From assembly GCA_022711405.1 (NCBI GenBank), contig JAKLFC010000010.1, positions 1-64,000 on the forward strand: a stretch of 64,000 nt of DNA. The letters are read 5' to 3'. The notes under the pieces are model-generated. The model did no database searches, was not told the origin of the DNA, and saw nothing but the letters and a program-made list of their open reading frames with translations. A program made the position numbers and the translations under genes. Every line of letters begins with the position of its first letter. Position 1 is the first letter of the stretch. This document shows, in pieces, positions 52,325 to 61,930 of this stretch. The DNA comes from Bacteroidota bacterium. GTDB taxonomy: Bacteria; Bacteroidota; Bacteroidia; Bacteroidales; JAGONC01.

Positions 52325-54085
52325 ATGAAAAAACGCTGGGTTCTTAATAAAGCTGCTGATTTTGAGGTTGTTAACAATCTTGCCCAGGCATTGAATGTCG
52401 ACCATAGCATTGCCATGCTGCTGGTTCAGCGGGGTATTTATACGTACGAAGACGCCCGTGAGTTCTTTCGCCCCGAATTGAGCAGGCTGCATGATCCTTA
52501 CCTGATGAAGGACATGGACAGGGCCGTGGAAAGGATCGGTCAGGCATTGCAAAAGGGAGAGAAGATACTGATATACGGTGATTATGACGTGGATGGCACG
52601 ACAGCGGTGGCACTGGTTTACACTTTTCTCAGACAGTTTTCAGACAAGATCGATTATTACATTCCTGACCGTTATTCGGAAGGCTACGGTATATCCACAC
52701 GGGGCATCGACTATGCTGCGGATGAAGGTTTCAGTCTGGTGATTGCCCTTGATTGCGGCATTAAGGCTACCGACAAGATCATGTATGCCAGGGAAAAGGA
52801 CATTGATTTCATCATTGGGGATCATCACCGTCCGGATGACACGTTGCCGCCAGCCGTAGCAGTACTCGATCCAAAGCGGGATGATTGCCCATACCCGTAT
52901 AAGGAACTGTCGGGTTGCGGTGTTGCCTTTAAGCTGGTTCAGGCCTATTGCCTTCGCCACGGATTGCCGTTCAATCAGCTGGAGAAATACCTTGACCTGG
53001 TGGTGGTCAGCATTGCAGCGGATATTGTTCCCATCACGGGAGAGAACCGGATACTGGCCTATTATGGTCTGAAGCTGATCAATTCAGATCCGCGTCCTGC
53101 TTTCGAAGCCATCCTGAAACATTGCAATGTCACCCGTAAGGTGGTGGATGAGGATAATCCATCCAATTTCATTTTTACCAAAGAGCTTTCCATCAGTGAC
53201 CTTGTGTTCCTCATCGGCCCCCGCATCAATGCAGCTGGCAGGATTGAAAGCGGTCGCAACTCGGTCGACCTCCTGGTCTCGGATGACGAAATGAAAGCCA
53301 GCCAGCTGGCCGGGCAGATCAACGAATTCAACACAGAGCGGAGAAATCTTGACCTGCAGGCCACCCAGCATGCCCTCGAGATCATCGCTGCGGATGACAT
53401 GCTGAAAAATAAAAAGACCACCGTGGTCTATAATCCTGAATGGCACCAGGGAGTGGTGGGCATCGTCGCCTCGCGGCTCACCGACACCTACTACCGCCCC
53501 ACCATCGTGCTGACCAAAGCCAATGGACTGATCACCGGTTCGGCACGTTCTATCAAAGACTTTGACATCTATGACGCCGTCGACGCCTGCAGCGATCTGC
53601 TGGAGCATTTCGGCGGCCATAAATATGCCGCCGGGTTATCACTGAAGCCCGAAAACCTGAACGCTTTCATCGATAAATTCGAAGACTACGTCAGCACCCA
53701 TATCACGGAAGAAATGCTAATGCCTGAAATCGAGATCGACCTTAAGATCAATCTCAACGATATCCACCCGAAGTTCTACAGGATCCTGAGCCAGTTCGCC
53801 CCTTTTGGACCGGGCAACATGAAACCGGTGTTTCTGACCAACGGACTCGCCGATACCGGCTATGCACGGATCGTAGGTAAGAACCATATCAAAATGACCG
53901 TTGCACATCCCGAGATCCGAAGCTTCTTTTACCCGGCCATCGCTTTTCAGCAGGGGGATTTCCTGCCGGTCATCGAAAAAGGAGTCCCCTTCGATATCTG
54001 CTACCACATTGAGGAAAACGACTGGAACGGAAACGTGTCGCTTCAGCTGAACATCAAGGATATCCGCATCAACGGTCAGCGATGA
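52325..54085 (+). CDS. recJ: Single-stranded-DNA-specific exonuclease RecJ
   Basis: 586 residues, normal length. DHH-family motifs: I-Y-G-D-Y-D-V-D-G-T-T-A (motif I), D-C-G-I-K (II), I-I-G-D-H-H (III, the DHH), and V-V-S-I-A-A-D-I-V-P (IV); the DHHA1 domain has F-G-G-H-K-Y-A-A-G, and the OB-fold lies near 460-586. It degrades 5' ssDNA in recombination and mismatch repair. It sits alone; the next gene is convergent. Confidence 0.96.
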   Translation: MKKRWVLNKAADFEVVNNLAQALNVDHSIAMLLVQRGIYTYEDAREFFRPELSRLHDPYLMKDMDRAVERIGQALQKGEKILIYGDYDVDGTTAVALVYTFLRQFSDKIDYYIPDRYSEGYGISTRGIDYAADEGFSLVIALDCGIKATDKIMYAREKDIDFIIGDHHRPDDTLPPAVAVLDPKRDDCPYPYKELSGCGVAFKLVQAYCLRHGLPFNQLEKYLDLVVVSIAADIVPITGENRILAYYGLKLINSDPRPAFEAILKHCNVTRKVVDEDNPSNFIFTKELSISDLVFLIGPRINAAGRIESGRNSVDLLVSDDEMKASQLAGQINEFNTERRNLDLQATQHALEIIAADDMLKNKKTTVVYNPEWHQGVVGIVASRLTDTYYRPTIVLTKANGLITGSARSIKDFDIYDAVDACSDLLEHFGGHKYAAGLSLKPENLNAFIDKFEDYVSTHITEEMLMPEIEIDLKINLNDIHPKFYRILSQFAPFGPGNMKPVFLTNGLADTGYARIVGKNHIKMTVAHPEIRSFFYPAIAFQQGDFLPVIEKGVPFDICYHIEENDWNGNVSLQLNIKDIRINGQR

Positions 54086-54090
54086 CGGGA

Positions 54091-54627
54091 TCAGGAAGCC
54101 ATTTTCCTTACCCTGAACGAAGTTCCCACCAGCATGACTCCCACAATGAGGGAAAGGATCCCAATGATGATCGTCATAAAAATGGTGGCCGGCACAGGAT
54201 TGAAAACCATGAAGAGACCGGCAATGATGGCCAGAATTCCAATATACAACCCCATGGAACCCTTACGGTTCTCCTTGCCGGCCGAGAAATAAACGTACAA
54301 CTGGTAGATCCCCACCAGGAGGGCCCAGAGGCCGATCAGAAAGGTCACTACTTTCAGAGCCAGGTTAGGTGTCACCATGATAAAAAGGCCAAGGGCAATA
54401 TCAATGACGGCAAAGGTCATCAGTCCCACCCATCCTTTATTGTCCTTCTTATTCAGCAGCGACAATCCCAGAATGATCAGACCCCCGAGAAGAATGATCA
54501 GTCCGAGAAGGAATATCATTTTCTGAGGTGTTTCCCTGGGATAGAAGGTCAGCATGCCTCCGAAAAGGACGAACAATAATCCCTTGATAAAAAGGAACCA
54601 CCAGCTTTTTGATAATTGTGCTTTCAT
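54091..54627 (-). CDS. DUF308/HdeD-family membrane protein
   Basis: 178 residues with six evenly spaced hydrophobic helices, each about 20 residues, in the paired Gly-rich pattern of DUF308 (L-L-G-L-I-I-L-L-G-G-L-I-I-L-G, L-I-G-L-W-A-L-L-V-G-I-Y-Q-L). HdeD of E. coli is associated with acid resistance, but most members have no tested role. Lies 36 bp downstream of a LysE-family gene and may share its transcript. Ends 5 bp from the convergent recJ stop. Confidence 0.82.
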   Translation of the reverse strand: MKAQLSKSWWFLFIKGLLFVLFGGMLTFYPRETPQKMIFLLGLIILLGGLIILGLSLLNKKDNKGWVGLMTFAVIDIALGLFIMVTPNLALKVVTFLIGLWALLVGIYQLYVYFSAGKENRKGSMGLYIGILAIIAGLFMVFNPVPATIFMTIIIGILSLIVGVMLVGTSFRVRKMAS

Positions 54628-54663
54628 TTTCAGTTTGTTATGTTAGACAGATCCGTTGTCTTA

Positions 54664-55308
54664 TCAGAGCCATTCAAGGGATACCCGAACGATCAGGATC
54701 ACTCCGAATGCCACCAGTGCGATCCCCACAAAACGGTTGATCCAGAGCAGTATCCTGGGCCTGAGGTAATTGCTGATCTTGTTCCCGATGAAGCTTTTCA
54801 GCACATCCAGGGCAAAGATCGTCACCAGGGTTCCTGAAAAAAATACGACCGTGTATACCGGCAGTTTCTCCTCCTGGGCCCTGGATGCCACCCAACTCAT
54901 GGCAGTGAACCAGAAAAGGAGAATGAAGGGATTCAGGAAATTCAAAAAGAATCCCTTTAAAAGGTAGGTCAGCGGCCCGGGCTTTTTGGCCGGGGTCTTA
55001 TACTTCGGGCTGCGTCGCAGCAGGATATCGGGCTTGCGGCTGAAGGTCCACATTCCGAAAGCGATGAGGATGATCCCGCCGATCATTCCGATGTAGAGCT
55101 TGCTCTCCGGATTATTGACGATGATGCTGGTACCAAGGTAGCAAACCGTGATCAGGGCTGTATCGCTCAGAATCACCCCCAGTGAGGTGACGAAGGCCAT
55201 GTTGAATCCGCGCTGCAGGCTCGTCTGAACGATGGTGATGAATGCCGGACCCGCGGTGATGGAAACCACCAGCCCCAGTATGATCCCCTGTATGAAAAGA
55301 CTGAACAT
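54664..55308 (-). CDS. LysE/RhtB-family exporter
   Basis: 214 residues, six membrane helices. The N-terminal signature G-P-A-F-I-T-I-V-Q-T-S-L-Q-R-G and N-P-F-I-L-L-F-W correspond to the LysE P-G-P and N-P-K-x-x-x-F motifs. Members export amino acids or similar small molecules from the cytoplasm. The substrate here is unknown. The GH3-like gene ends 11 bp upstream, suggesting a shared operon and perhaps export of the conjugate it makes. Confidence 0.85.
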   Translation of the reverse strand: MFSLFIQGIILGLVVSITAGPAFITIVQTSLQRGFNMAFVTSLGVILSDTALITVCYLGTSIIVNNPESKLYIGMIGGIILIAFGMWTFSRKPDILLRRSPKYKTPAKKPGPLTYLLKGFFLNFLNPFILLFWFTAMSWVASRAQEEKLPVYTVVFFSGTLVTIFALDVLKSFIGNKISNYLRPRILLWINRFVGIALVAFGVILIVRVSLEWL

Positions 55309-55319
55309 GGCCCGTCAAG

Positions 55320-56852
55320 TTATTTTTTTAAACCTTTCAGATAGTCTTCCCATTTTTGTAAAGGCTCATTGCGAAGGACACGGGGGAATTTGTTCTGCGA
55401 TCCTTCCCTGCCGCAAATTCTCATCCAGTCGTAGAAAACACGGGACGGGTAGACCTCGGCGATAACGTCTCGTATGGCGGCAACACGTTCCACCCGGTAA
55501 TCATCATTGAGTATTTTCAGGTAACCGTCAATTTTGCTGGCGGCAATGGCAGGATCAATAGGATGATCGGTCCCCAGGTACCATTTGTGCGCGAACATGG
55601 ATCCGGATTGTATGGGGGCGACAGTGAACTCACGCACTTCGATCCTGCATTCATCTTCCAGCATCTTGATGGCCCGGTTCATGTTTTCCTGCGAGAGGTG
55701 TTCCCCGCAGATATTCAGGTAATGTTTGGTGCGGCCGGTGATCACGATCTCGCACAGCGGGGCGGAGGTGAATTTGATGGTGTCACCGATCAGATAACGC
55801 CAGGCTCCTGCACATGAACTGATCAAAAGAGCATACTCCTGATCCTCCTTCACCTGACCGATCGTCAGCACCTCCGGATGTGCCCTCAGGTTGCCCTGCT
55901 CATCAATGTTCTTATCGTTGAACGGGACAAATTCGTAGAACAGGCCGTTATCAATGACCATCTGCATGGAGTGACCGGGCAGCGACTGATAGGCAATGAA
56001 TCCCTCACTGGCGAGGTATGTTTCCATATAAGTGAGAGGCCTGGCCAGCAATTTCTCAAACCCGTTCTTATAGGGTTCAAACGAAACACCACCATGCACG
56101 AAGATGGAAAGGTTTGGCCAGATGTCGTGGATCGTCTTCAGCTGATACTGAGAAATGATCTTTTCCATCAGGATCTGCAGCCATGCCGGAACACCCACGA
56201 TGACACCGATATCCCAGCTGGGGGCATTTTTGACGATTTCCTCCAGTTTGGTTGACCAGTCCTTTTCTTTGGCGATCCGTTTGCCGGGCTTGTAAAAATG
56301 CTGGAACCAGAAGGGAATCCCGCTGGCCGTGATCCCCGAAAGATCACCTTCATAATACGTTCCGTTGTAATGCAGGTGCGTGCTGCCGCCCAGCATCAGG
56401 GCTCCTTTATCGTAGAATTCCGTTGGGAAATCATAATGAACCAGCGACAGAAGCTGACGAACACTGGTCTTTCGGATCGCCCGCACCATATCGTTGGTGA
56501 CAGGAATATATTTGCTTGAGGCTTCCGAAGTCCCTGAGCTTAAGGCAAAATATTTCACCCTCCCCGGCCAGGTCACATACGCTTCCCCGTTCAGGGATCT
56601 GTACCACCAGCTCTTGAAAATGGCGTTATAATCGTGAAGAGGTACTTTTGCCTGGAACTCCCTGACCGTATCCTCTGAACGCAGGATGCCATTGAAATCA
56701 TAATGTTCGCCAAAATAGGTAAACTCCGATCTTTTCAGCAACTTCCGAAGAACACGTTTTTGAACGTCATGGCTATCCAGATGCCTGTGCTCGCGGGGTA
56801 ACCTGCTCCGGAGCGCTATCGTCTTTTTAAGGATGGATCCGAGGATAGGCAT
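55320..56852 (-). CDS. GH3-family acyl-adenylate amide synthetase
   Basis: 510 residues from the ATG of M-P-I-L-G-S-I-L-K-K; a start 14 codons earlier overlaps the promoter. The protein follows the GH3 plan: a helical N-terminus, Y-F-A-L-S-S-G-T-S-E-A-S-S-K-Y-I-P (ATP/AMP motif 1), the middle Y-L-A-S-E-G-F-I (motif 2), and Y-x-I-G-D-T-I-K-F (motif 3). Plant GH3 enzymes adenylate auxin or jasmonate and join it to an amino acid; bacterial members are widespread in Bacteroidota but their substrates are not established. It may make an acyl-amino-acid conjugate that the adjacent LysE-type protein exports. Confidence 0.87.
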   Translation of the reverse strand: MPILGSILKKTIALRSRLPREHRHLDSHDVQKRVLRKLLKRSEFTYFGEHYDFNGILRSEDTVREFQAKVPLHDYNAIFKSWWYRSLNGEAYVTWPGRVKYFALSSGTSEASSKYIPVTNDMVRAIRKTSVRQLLSLVHYDFPTEFYDKGALMLGGSTHLHYNGTYYEGDLSGITASGIPFWFQHFYKPGKRIAKEKDWSTKLEEIVKNAPSWDIGVIVGVPAWLQILMEKIISQYQLKTIHDIWPNLSIFVHGGVSFEPYKNGFEKLLARPLTYMETYLASEGFIAYQSLPGHSMQMVIDNGLFYEFVPFNDKNIDEQGNLRAHPEVLTIGQVKEDQEYALLISSCAGAWRYLIGDTIKFTSAPLCEIVITGRTKHYLNICGEHLSQENMNRAIKMLEDECRIEVREFTVAPIQSGSMFAHKWYLGTDHPIDPAIAASKIDGYLKILNDDYRVERVAAIRDVIAEVYPSRVFYDWMRICGREGSQNKFPRVLRNEPLQKWEDYLKGLKK

Positions 56853-56891
56853 GGGGTCGGTTTTAAAAGTGAGTAAAAATACAAAAAAAAT

Positions 56892-56899
56892 CAAAATTA
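56892..56899 (-). promoter_or_regulatory. -7 box for the GH3-LysE group
   Basis: TAATTTTG on the minus strand, 39 bp before the ATG at 56852. This placement supports the later start. Confidence 0.5.
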
Positions 56900-56944
56900 T
56901 GACCGAATCAGCCGGAATGTGTATTTTTATAGAAAATATGCAAC

Positions 56945-58018
56945 ATGGCTGAATGGATTAAAATCATCCTGTGGATCCTCCTGATCCCGGTGGGGCTTGT
57001 CATTCTTTATCTGGCAGGCGTTATCGCCTGGGGGATGATCACCCTGTATTCCCCACCCGCGGTTGAGCCAATGGCAGTCCCCAGGCCCTGCTCCGATGAC
57101 CGTCCGGGGCAGGACACCCTTACCCTGGTGACGTGGAACATCGGCTATAGCGGATTGGGTAAGGAAATGGATTTTTTCTACGAGGGCGGTGAAAAAGTCA
57201 GACCCGGCCGGGATCTCTATGATCGCTATATCAAAGGCATCGCGGATTGGATCCGCCATCACGGTCAGGCCGATCTTTTTCTTTTCCAGGAAGTGGATCA
57301 GAAAGCAAAACGAAGCTACAGGGACGACCAGGTCAATCGTATCCGCGACCTCCTTCCCGGGCACCATGTACTGTTTGCTCCCAACTACAGGGTCCGGTTC
57401 GTTCCCCTGCCCTTTTTTCACCCCATGGGATCTGTCAGCAGCGGTCTGGTGATGGCCGGCAGGATCTGTCCGGACTCAGCCCGCCGGTATGCTTTCCCGC
57501 CGGATGAATCCTGGCCCACGCGTCTTTTTATGTTGCAGAGATGCTTCCTGCTGACGGAAATGACTGTGAACGGCAAAAAGCTGACAGTGATCAATACCCA
57601 CAATTCAGCGTATGACGAGACAGGAGAGGCAAAGTCGGTCCAGCTGGAAATGCTTCGCACGCAAGCACTGGAAGCTTACAGGAACGGTGGCTTTGTCATT
57701 GCAGGGGGCGACTGGAACCAGAATCCACCTGGTTACCTACAAACGGGCATCACCAGCGGTGATAAGGTGAAGACGCTGCAGCCACTGATCTCCGACAGCC
57801 TGATGCCGGAGGGGTGGAAGTGGATCTATGACCCGACCCAGCCCACCAACCGCGACGTCAATCAATCCTATGTCAGGGGTGAGACCCTCTCTACCATCAT
57901 CGATTATTTCCTGGTATCACCTAATGTGGAAGTGCTGGAGGTGAAAACCATACCCGTCGCCTTCGAATTCACCGATCATCAGCCTGTATTCATGAAAGTC
58001 AGGCTGACGGGACCATGA
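56945..58018 (+). CDS. Endonuclease/exonuclease/phosphatase-family protein, membrane-anchored
   Basis: 357 residues. One N-terminal hydrophobic segment (~5-30) is an uncleaved anchor or signal. The EEP fold: T-W-N-I-G-Y-S-G near 60, Q-E-V-D near 118, N-T-H-N-S-A-Y near 220, G-G-D-W-N-Q-N-P near 260, and the closing F-T-D-H-Q-P-V near 345 (catalytic Asp-His). This extracytoplasmic group could be nuclease, phosphodiesterase or sphingomyelinase-like; the substrate is not inferable. The stop is adjacent to the stop of the convergent hemW gene (58018/58019). Confidence 0.88.
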   Translation: MAEWIKIILWILLIPVGLVILYLAGVIAWGMITLYSPPAVEPMAVPRPCSDDRPGQDTLTLVTWNIGYSGLGKEMDFFYEGGEKVRPGRDLYDRYIKGIADWIRHHGQADLFLFQEVDQKAKRSYRDDQVNRIRDLLPGHHVLFAPNYRVRFVPLPFFHPMGSVSSGLVMAGRICPDSARRYAFPPDESWPTRLFMLQRCFLLTEMTVNGKKLTVINTHNSAYDETGEAKSVQLEMLRTQALEAYRNGGFVIAGGDWNQNPPGYLQTGITSGDKVKTLQPLISDSLMPEGWKWIYDPTQPTNRDVNQSYVRGETLSTIIDYFLVSPNVEVLEVKTIPVAFEFTDHQPVFMKVRLTGP

Positions 58019-59152
58019 TCACTCACTGACCATAAATAGCTCCGAAGTGATCCTGTCGGCAAACAGCATACCGCTTCGGGTCAGCCTCAGGATGTTCCCC
58101 TGCAGCGTCAGGAGTCCCGATTCGATCCAATGGCCGGCAAACCGGAGCAGATGGCTGCGGTACTCCGGCCCGAACTGTTCCAGGACAGTATCCGCGTTGC
58201 ATCCCCACATCGTACGAAGTGTTGTCATTACGTACTCATTGTAATGCTGAACAGGATGAAGTGTCTCCAGTTCAAAAAAAGGCTGATCCTGCGACAACTG
58301 ATCCATCCAGGAAACCAGATCCGGCGTGTTCCACTGCCTTGTATGCCCGTTATAGGAATGGGCCGACGGCCCCAGGCCCAGGTAAGGCTCATTGGTCCAG
58401 TAACTGACATTGTGCCTCGCATACCTGTCATCCCTGCAAAAATTGGAGATCTCATAGTGGGTATAGCTGTATGTATCCATCAGGTCGCATAGGATGTGAA
58501 AATGTTCCACCATCCTCTCTTCATCCGGAACCTGGATTTTTCCCTTTTGGATGAGATGCTCCAGCGCGGTGGAGGGTTCCACCGTCAGGGCATATGCCGA
58601 GATGTGCGGAATGCCGTTGGATAATACCCTTTGCAGATTGTCAGACCAGCGTTCAGCAGTCTGGGTGGGAATACCGTAGATGAGATCGATGCTGAGGTTG
58701 TCAAATCCTTTCCTCCGTGCAAGATCGATGCATGACAGGGCCTGATCGGACGAATGAATACGGTTAAGATAACGGAGGTCCTCGCTGAAAAAAGATTGGA
58801 TCCCGATGCTCAAACGGTTCACCGGCAGATGCCGGAGGCTGTCCAGATAGTTTTCGGTCAGGTCGTCGGGATTGGCCTCCAGCGTGATTTCAGCGTCCCG
58901 GGCAATCCGGAAGCTGGAGAAAAGGGTGTCAAATATCCCGGCCAGGTCATCCATTGATAACAGGGAGGGGGTCCCGCCTCCGATATAAATGGTCTGTACG
59001 GGTTCCTGAGGCAGGTATGCCTTTCTCACAACGATCTCCTTCAGCAATGCATCCTTGAAATCCTTCCGGTACCGGAGGAGGGTCGTGGAATAGAAATTAC
59101 AATAATGGCACTTTCTTCTGCAGAAAGGTATGTGTATATAGATGCCGGGCAT
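58019..59152 (-). CDS. hemW: Heme chaperone HemW (radical SAM)
   Basis: 377 residues. The radical-SAM CxxxCxxC is Cys11, Cys15 and Cys18 (with a further Phe20, the usual C-x-x-C-x-F context), followed by I-Y-I-G-G-G-T-P-S (SAM-binding GGE-like) and N-R-L-S-I-G-I-Q-S-F. It lacks the extra N-terminal segment of true oxygen-independent coproporphyrinogen III oxidase HemN and matches the shorter HemW, which inserts heme into acceptor proteins. The start ATG overlaps the stop of the sensor kinase upstream (TAATG), so they are translated together. Confidence 0.9.
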   Translation of the reverse strand: MPGIYIHIPFCRRKCHYCNFYSTTLLRYRKDFKDALLKEIVVRKAYLPQEPVQTIYIGGGTPSLLSMDDLAGIFDTLFSSFRIARDAEITLEANPDDLTENYLDSLRHLPVNRLSIGIQSFFSEDLRYLNRIHSSDQALSCIDLARRKGFDNLSIDLIYGIPTQTAERWSDNLQRVLSNGIPHISAYALTVEPSTALEHLIQKGKIQVPDEERMVEHFHILCDLMDTYSYTHYEISNFCRDDRYARHNVSYWTNEPYLGLGPSAHSYNGHTRQWNTPDLVSWMDQLSQDQPFFELETLHPVQHYNEYVMTTLRTMWGCNADTVLEQFGPEYRSHLLRFAGHWIESGLLTLQGNILRLTRSGMLFADRITSELFMVSE

Positions 59153-60654
59153 TATTTATTCAAAACGATCCGGAAGGTCGTACCCTGGTCAATGACCGAT
59201 GATCTGACAAAGATCTTTCCCCTGTGGTAATTCTTGATGATCCGTTTGGATAACGTCAATCCCAGTCCCCATCCGCGTTTTTTGCTCGTATAACCCGGCG
59301 AGAAGATCGTTTTTTGGTGCGATCTTGGAATTCCCTTCCCGGTATCCGACACATCCACAAACACCCTTCTGGAGTCCTCACTGATGCTGACACTGATGGT
59401 TCCTATTCCTCCCATGGCGTCAATGGCATTTTTACAGAGGTTCTCGATGACCCATCCGAAAAGGTGGGCATTCAGCGGAACGATGATCTCGTGATCGCGG
59501 GGTATGTTGATGGTATACTGGATCTTTTTGGATGTCCGGTTCTTAATATACTCCACTGCGTCATAGACGGCCTCCACCAGGTTTTCGGGCGACAGCCTGG
59601 GAGGGGAGCCGATCTTGGAGAACCGTTCGGTAATGTTCTCAAGCCGGGTGACATCCTTTTCGATTTCCTGTACGATCTTATTGTCGAGCTGCTTCAGCTT
59701 GAGCAGTTCAATCCAGGCGATCATGGATGAGATAGGCGTGCCCAGCTGGTGAGCAGTTTCTTTTGACATTCCGACCCATACCTGATTTTGCTCGGAACGT
59801 CGTGCCGTGCTGAACAGGAAATAGGCCAGCAGCAGGAACAGGCCGATCACACCGAACTGAATGAAAGGGTAATAGCGCAGCTGCGTCAGCAGGTAGGAGT
59901 CCTTCCAGAAAATATACCATGTACCCTGCTCGACCAGGTCGAGCCGGATTGGTTCATTCTGGTCAGCCATTTCATGGAGTAGCCGGCTCACATATCCCGG
60001 ATCATTGATCTTCAGGGAATCAATGTTTCCAAATTCCAGCACCCTGGTCCGGCTGCTGTCGGTGATGATCACAGGTACGGATGCAGAGTTCAGGACCACC
60101 TCCGAGATGAAGGAACGCACCATGTCTTCCAGATAGGTGCGTAATTCGGTGTAGGTCTTTGAGTCCTTATAGTAAAGATAGCTTACATTGCCATATGTGC
60201 TTACCTTCACGGGTTCATAGATGGAAAATTCATCCCTGAGGGTGCCTTCCAGATAAGGTACGTCTGCAATCTCAAAATCGACATTCTTGACGCCGATGAT
60301 CTTTCCCCTGCTGTCGGTCTGGATGACGGGTATGGTCGTATTGCCGGCGATGATGTCGGAATAGAAGGTCAGTTCCTCTGAATTTTCGGCATAGATCAGT
60401 CGTTTGGTGGCCTCTGCCAGCAGTTCGACCCGTTTTCGTTCTTCTTGTTTTAGGGATTCAAAAAAGTCTTCCGTGTAGTCCACCAGGCTGACCCTTCGCT
60501 GGATGGCATTTGCCCAGATCTGGATGTTCCTTTTTTCTTCGCTGGAGATCTTTCTTACCGTGATATTGGAATACCAGAGCGATGCAGCCACGATCAGGAC
60601 CGCCAGCAAAAAGAGACTGAACTTCCATCGTTTTTTCCGAGTATAGATATTCAA
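59152..60654 (-). CDS. Membrane sensor histidine kinase
   Basis: 500 residues. TM1 at ~11-30, a ~230-residue periplasmic sensor with no recognised domain, TM2 at ~264-283, then the H-box with His302 (K-E-T-A-H-Q-L-G-T-P), and a HATPase domain: N-box E-N-L-C-K-N-A-I-D-A-M, G1 D-T-G-K-G-I-P, G2 G-W-G-L-G-L. There is no HAMP domain of normal length between TM2 and the H-box. The partner regulator is not adjacent. It is co-transcribed with hemW, but a functional link to heme is only a guess. Confidence 0.9.
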   Translation of the reverse strand: MNIYTRKKRWKFSLFLLAVLIVAASLWYSNITVRKISSEEKRNIQIWANAIQRRVSLVDYTEDFFESLKQEERKRVELLAEATKRLIYAENSEELTFYSDIIAGNTTIPVIQTDSRGKIIGVKNVDFEIADVPYLEGTLRDEFSIYEPVKVSTYGNVSYLYYKDSKTYTELRTYLEDMVRSFISEVVLNSASVPVIITDSSRTRVLEFGNIDSLKINDPGYVSRLLHEMADQNEPIRLDLVEQGTWYIFWKDSYLLTQLRYYPFIQFGVIGLFLLLAYFLFSTARRSEQNQVWVGMSKETAHQLGTPISSMIAWIELLKLKQLDNKIVQEIEKDVTRLENITERFSKIGSPPRLSPENLVEAVYDAVEYIKNRTSKKIQYTINIPRDHEIIVPLNAHLFGWVIENLCKNAIDAMGGIGTISVSISEDSRRVFVDVSDTGKGIPRSHQKTIFSPGYTSKKRGWGLGLTLSKRIIKNYHRGKIFVRSSVIDQGTTFRIVLNK

Positions 60655-60690
60655 ATCCCGGGGAGATTAAAATATGGTCACAAACTTTTG

Positions 60691-60707
60691 TACTTTTGGC
60701 AAAAATA
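60691..60707. promoter_or_regulatory. Overlapping divergent -7 boxes, corA and sensor kinase
   Basis: TACTTTTG (60691-60698, plus strand) and TATTTTTG (60700-60707, minus strand) are separated by one base, forming an inverted pair. RNA polymerase cannot occupy both at once, so the two genes may be transcribed in competition. Confidence 0.5.
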
Positions 60708-60754
60708 ACGTAAATCAGGTATTTAACTGTTGTATCTCACGTTTTATTGTACAT

Positions 60755-61837
60755 ATGATGGCAGAAAAACGATCCAGAAGCGCTGTTGGGGTCTACAGGT
60801 CACAAGCCGGCCTCCCGCCGGGAACACTCACGTATGATAATCCTTCCGGTTTTCCGGATACCAGCATTCACCTGACCAGGTATAATGAAACGGATTTTGA
60901 TTTCATTCCACCCGACAAATCAGAGGAATCGTATGTGCATTTGAGGGAGGATCACGTAAACTGGATCAGCATCATCGGTTACAGCAATACGAAACTGATC
61001 GGAAAGATAGGGGATCAGTTCCGGCTTCACCTGCTTACCCTTGAAGATATACTAAATACAGATCACCTGCCCAAGATCGAAACCATTGATGACCGTTTGT
61101 TCCTTACGCTGAAAATGTTCACGGTCAGGCAGTCTGATCACCGCATTGAAGATGAGCATGTCAGCTTCATCCTGGGAAAAGGCTACCTGCTTTCATTTCA
61201 GGAAAAGGAAGGGGATGACTTTCAGGTGATCAGGGACCGCATCAGGGCAGGGGTCGGAAAGACCAGGATGAAAGGCAGCGATTACCTGCTGTATTTGCTC
61301 ATTGACCGGATCGTGGATAACTATTATCTTGCCCTGGATGCCTTCGAAGAAGTTATGGATAACCTGGAAGAAGAGCTGGTCCACAATCCGAAGCCGGATA
61401 TGGCAGAGCAGATCCTTCAGCATAAAAAACAACTTACGCATCTGCGCAAATTCATCGTACCTCTCAGGGACGAGTTCGGGAGGTTGCTCAAGGATGAGAG
61501 TTCTCTGGTTACAAAGTCCGCTCTCACCTATTACCGTGATGTGTATGACCATCTGATCCATCTGACCAATACCCTCGAAAGTTATCGCGAGAACATGAAC
61601 GGATTGATGGAGTTACACGTTTCCAACAATGCGGAACGGATCAACAGTGTGATGAAGACGCTTACGATGATCGCCACTATTTTCATTCCTCTCACTTTTC
61701 TGGCCGGGGTATGGGGAATGAATTTTCACTATATGCCTGAACTTGATCAACCCTGGGCTTACCCGGCAGCGCTGGGTCTCCTGTTCACTGTGGGCATATC
61801 GATGTATATATATATGAAAAGAAAGAGATGGCTGTGA
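60755..61837 (+). CDS. corA: CorA-family magnesium/cobalt transporter
   Basis: 360 residues from the ATG at 60755 (a second ATG follows at once); upstream codons in the frame are not family-like. A long cytoplasmic N-terminal funnel (~1-295) with the willow-helix region (E-E-V-M-D-N-L-E-E-E-L), two C-terminal membrane helices, and the CorA pore signature Y/F-G-M-N, here W-G-M-N-F-H-Y-M-P-E-L, followed by a short K/R-rich tail. It carries Mg2+ and perhaps Co2+ or Ni2+ as a pentamer in the inner membrane. Confidence 0.93.
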   Translation: MMAEKRSRSAVGVYRSQAGLPPGTLTYDNPSGFPDTSIHLTRYNETDFDFIPPDKSEESYVHLREDHVNWISIIGYSNTKLIGKIGDQFRLHLLTLEDILNTDHLPKIETIDDRLFLTLKMFTVRQSDHRIEDEHVSFILGKGYLLSFQEKEGDDFQVIRDRIRAGVGKTRMKGSDYLLYLLIDRIVDNYYLALDAFEEVMDNLEEELVHNPKPDMAEQILQHKKQLTHLRKFIVPLRDEFGRLLKDESSLVTKSALTYYRDVYDHLIHLTNTLESYRENMNGLMELHVSNNAERINSVMKTLTMIATIFIPLTFLAGVWGMNFHYMPELDQPWAYPAALGLLFTVGISMYIYMKRKRWL

Positions 61838-61859
61838 ACAAGCCGGTGCCTGGATTGTT

Positions 61860-61867
61860 TATTTTTG
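61860..61867 (+). promoter_or_regulatory. -7 box for menA
   Basis: TATTTTTG, 63 bp before the ATG at 61931. The next gene overlaps menA, so this box would serve both. Confidence 0.45.
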
Positions 61868-61930
61868 CAAAATAAGCCGCCACTCAGATTCAACAATATC
61901 AGGGTGAGGAAAATATAAACCAGTATTTTA

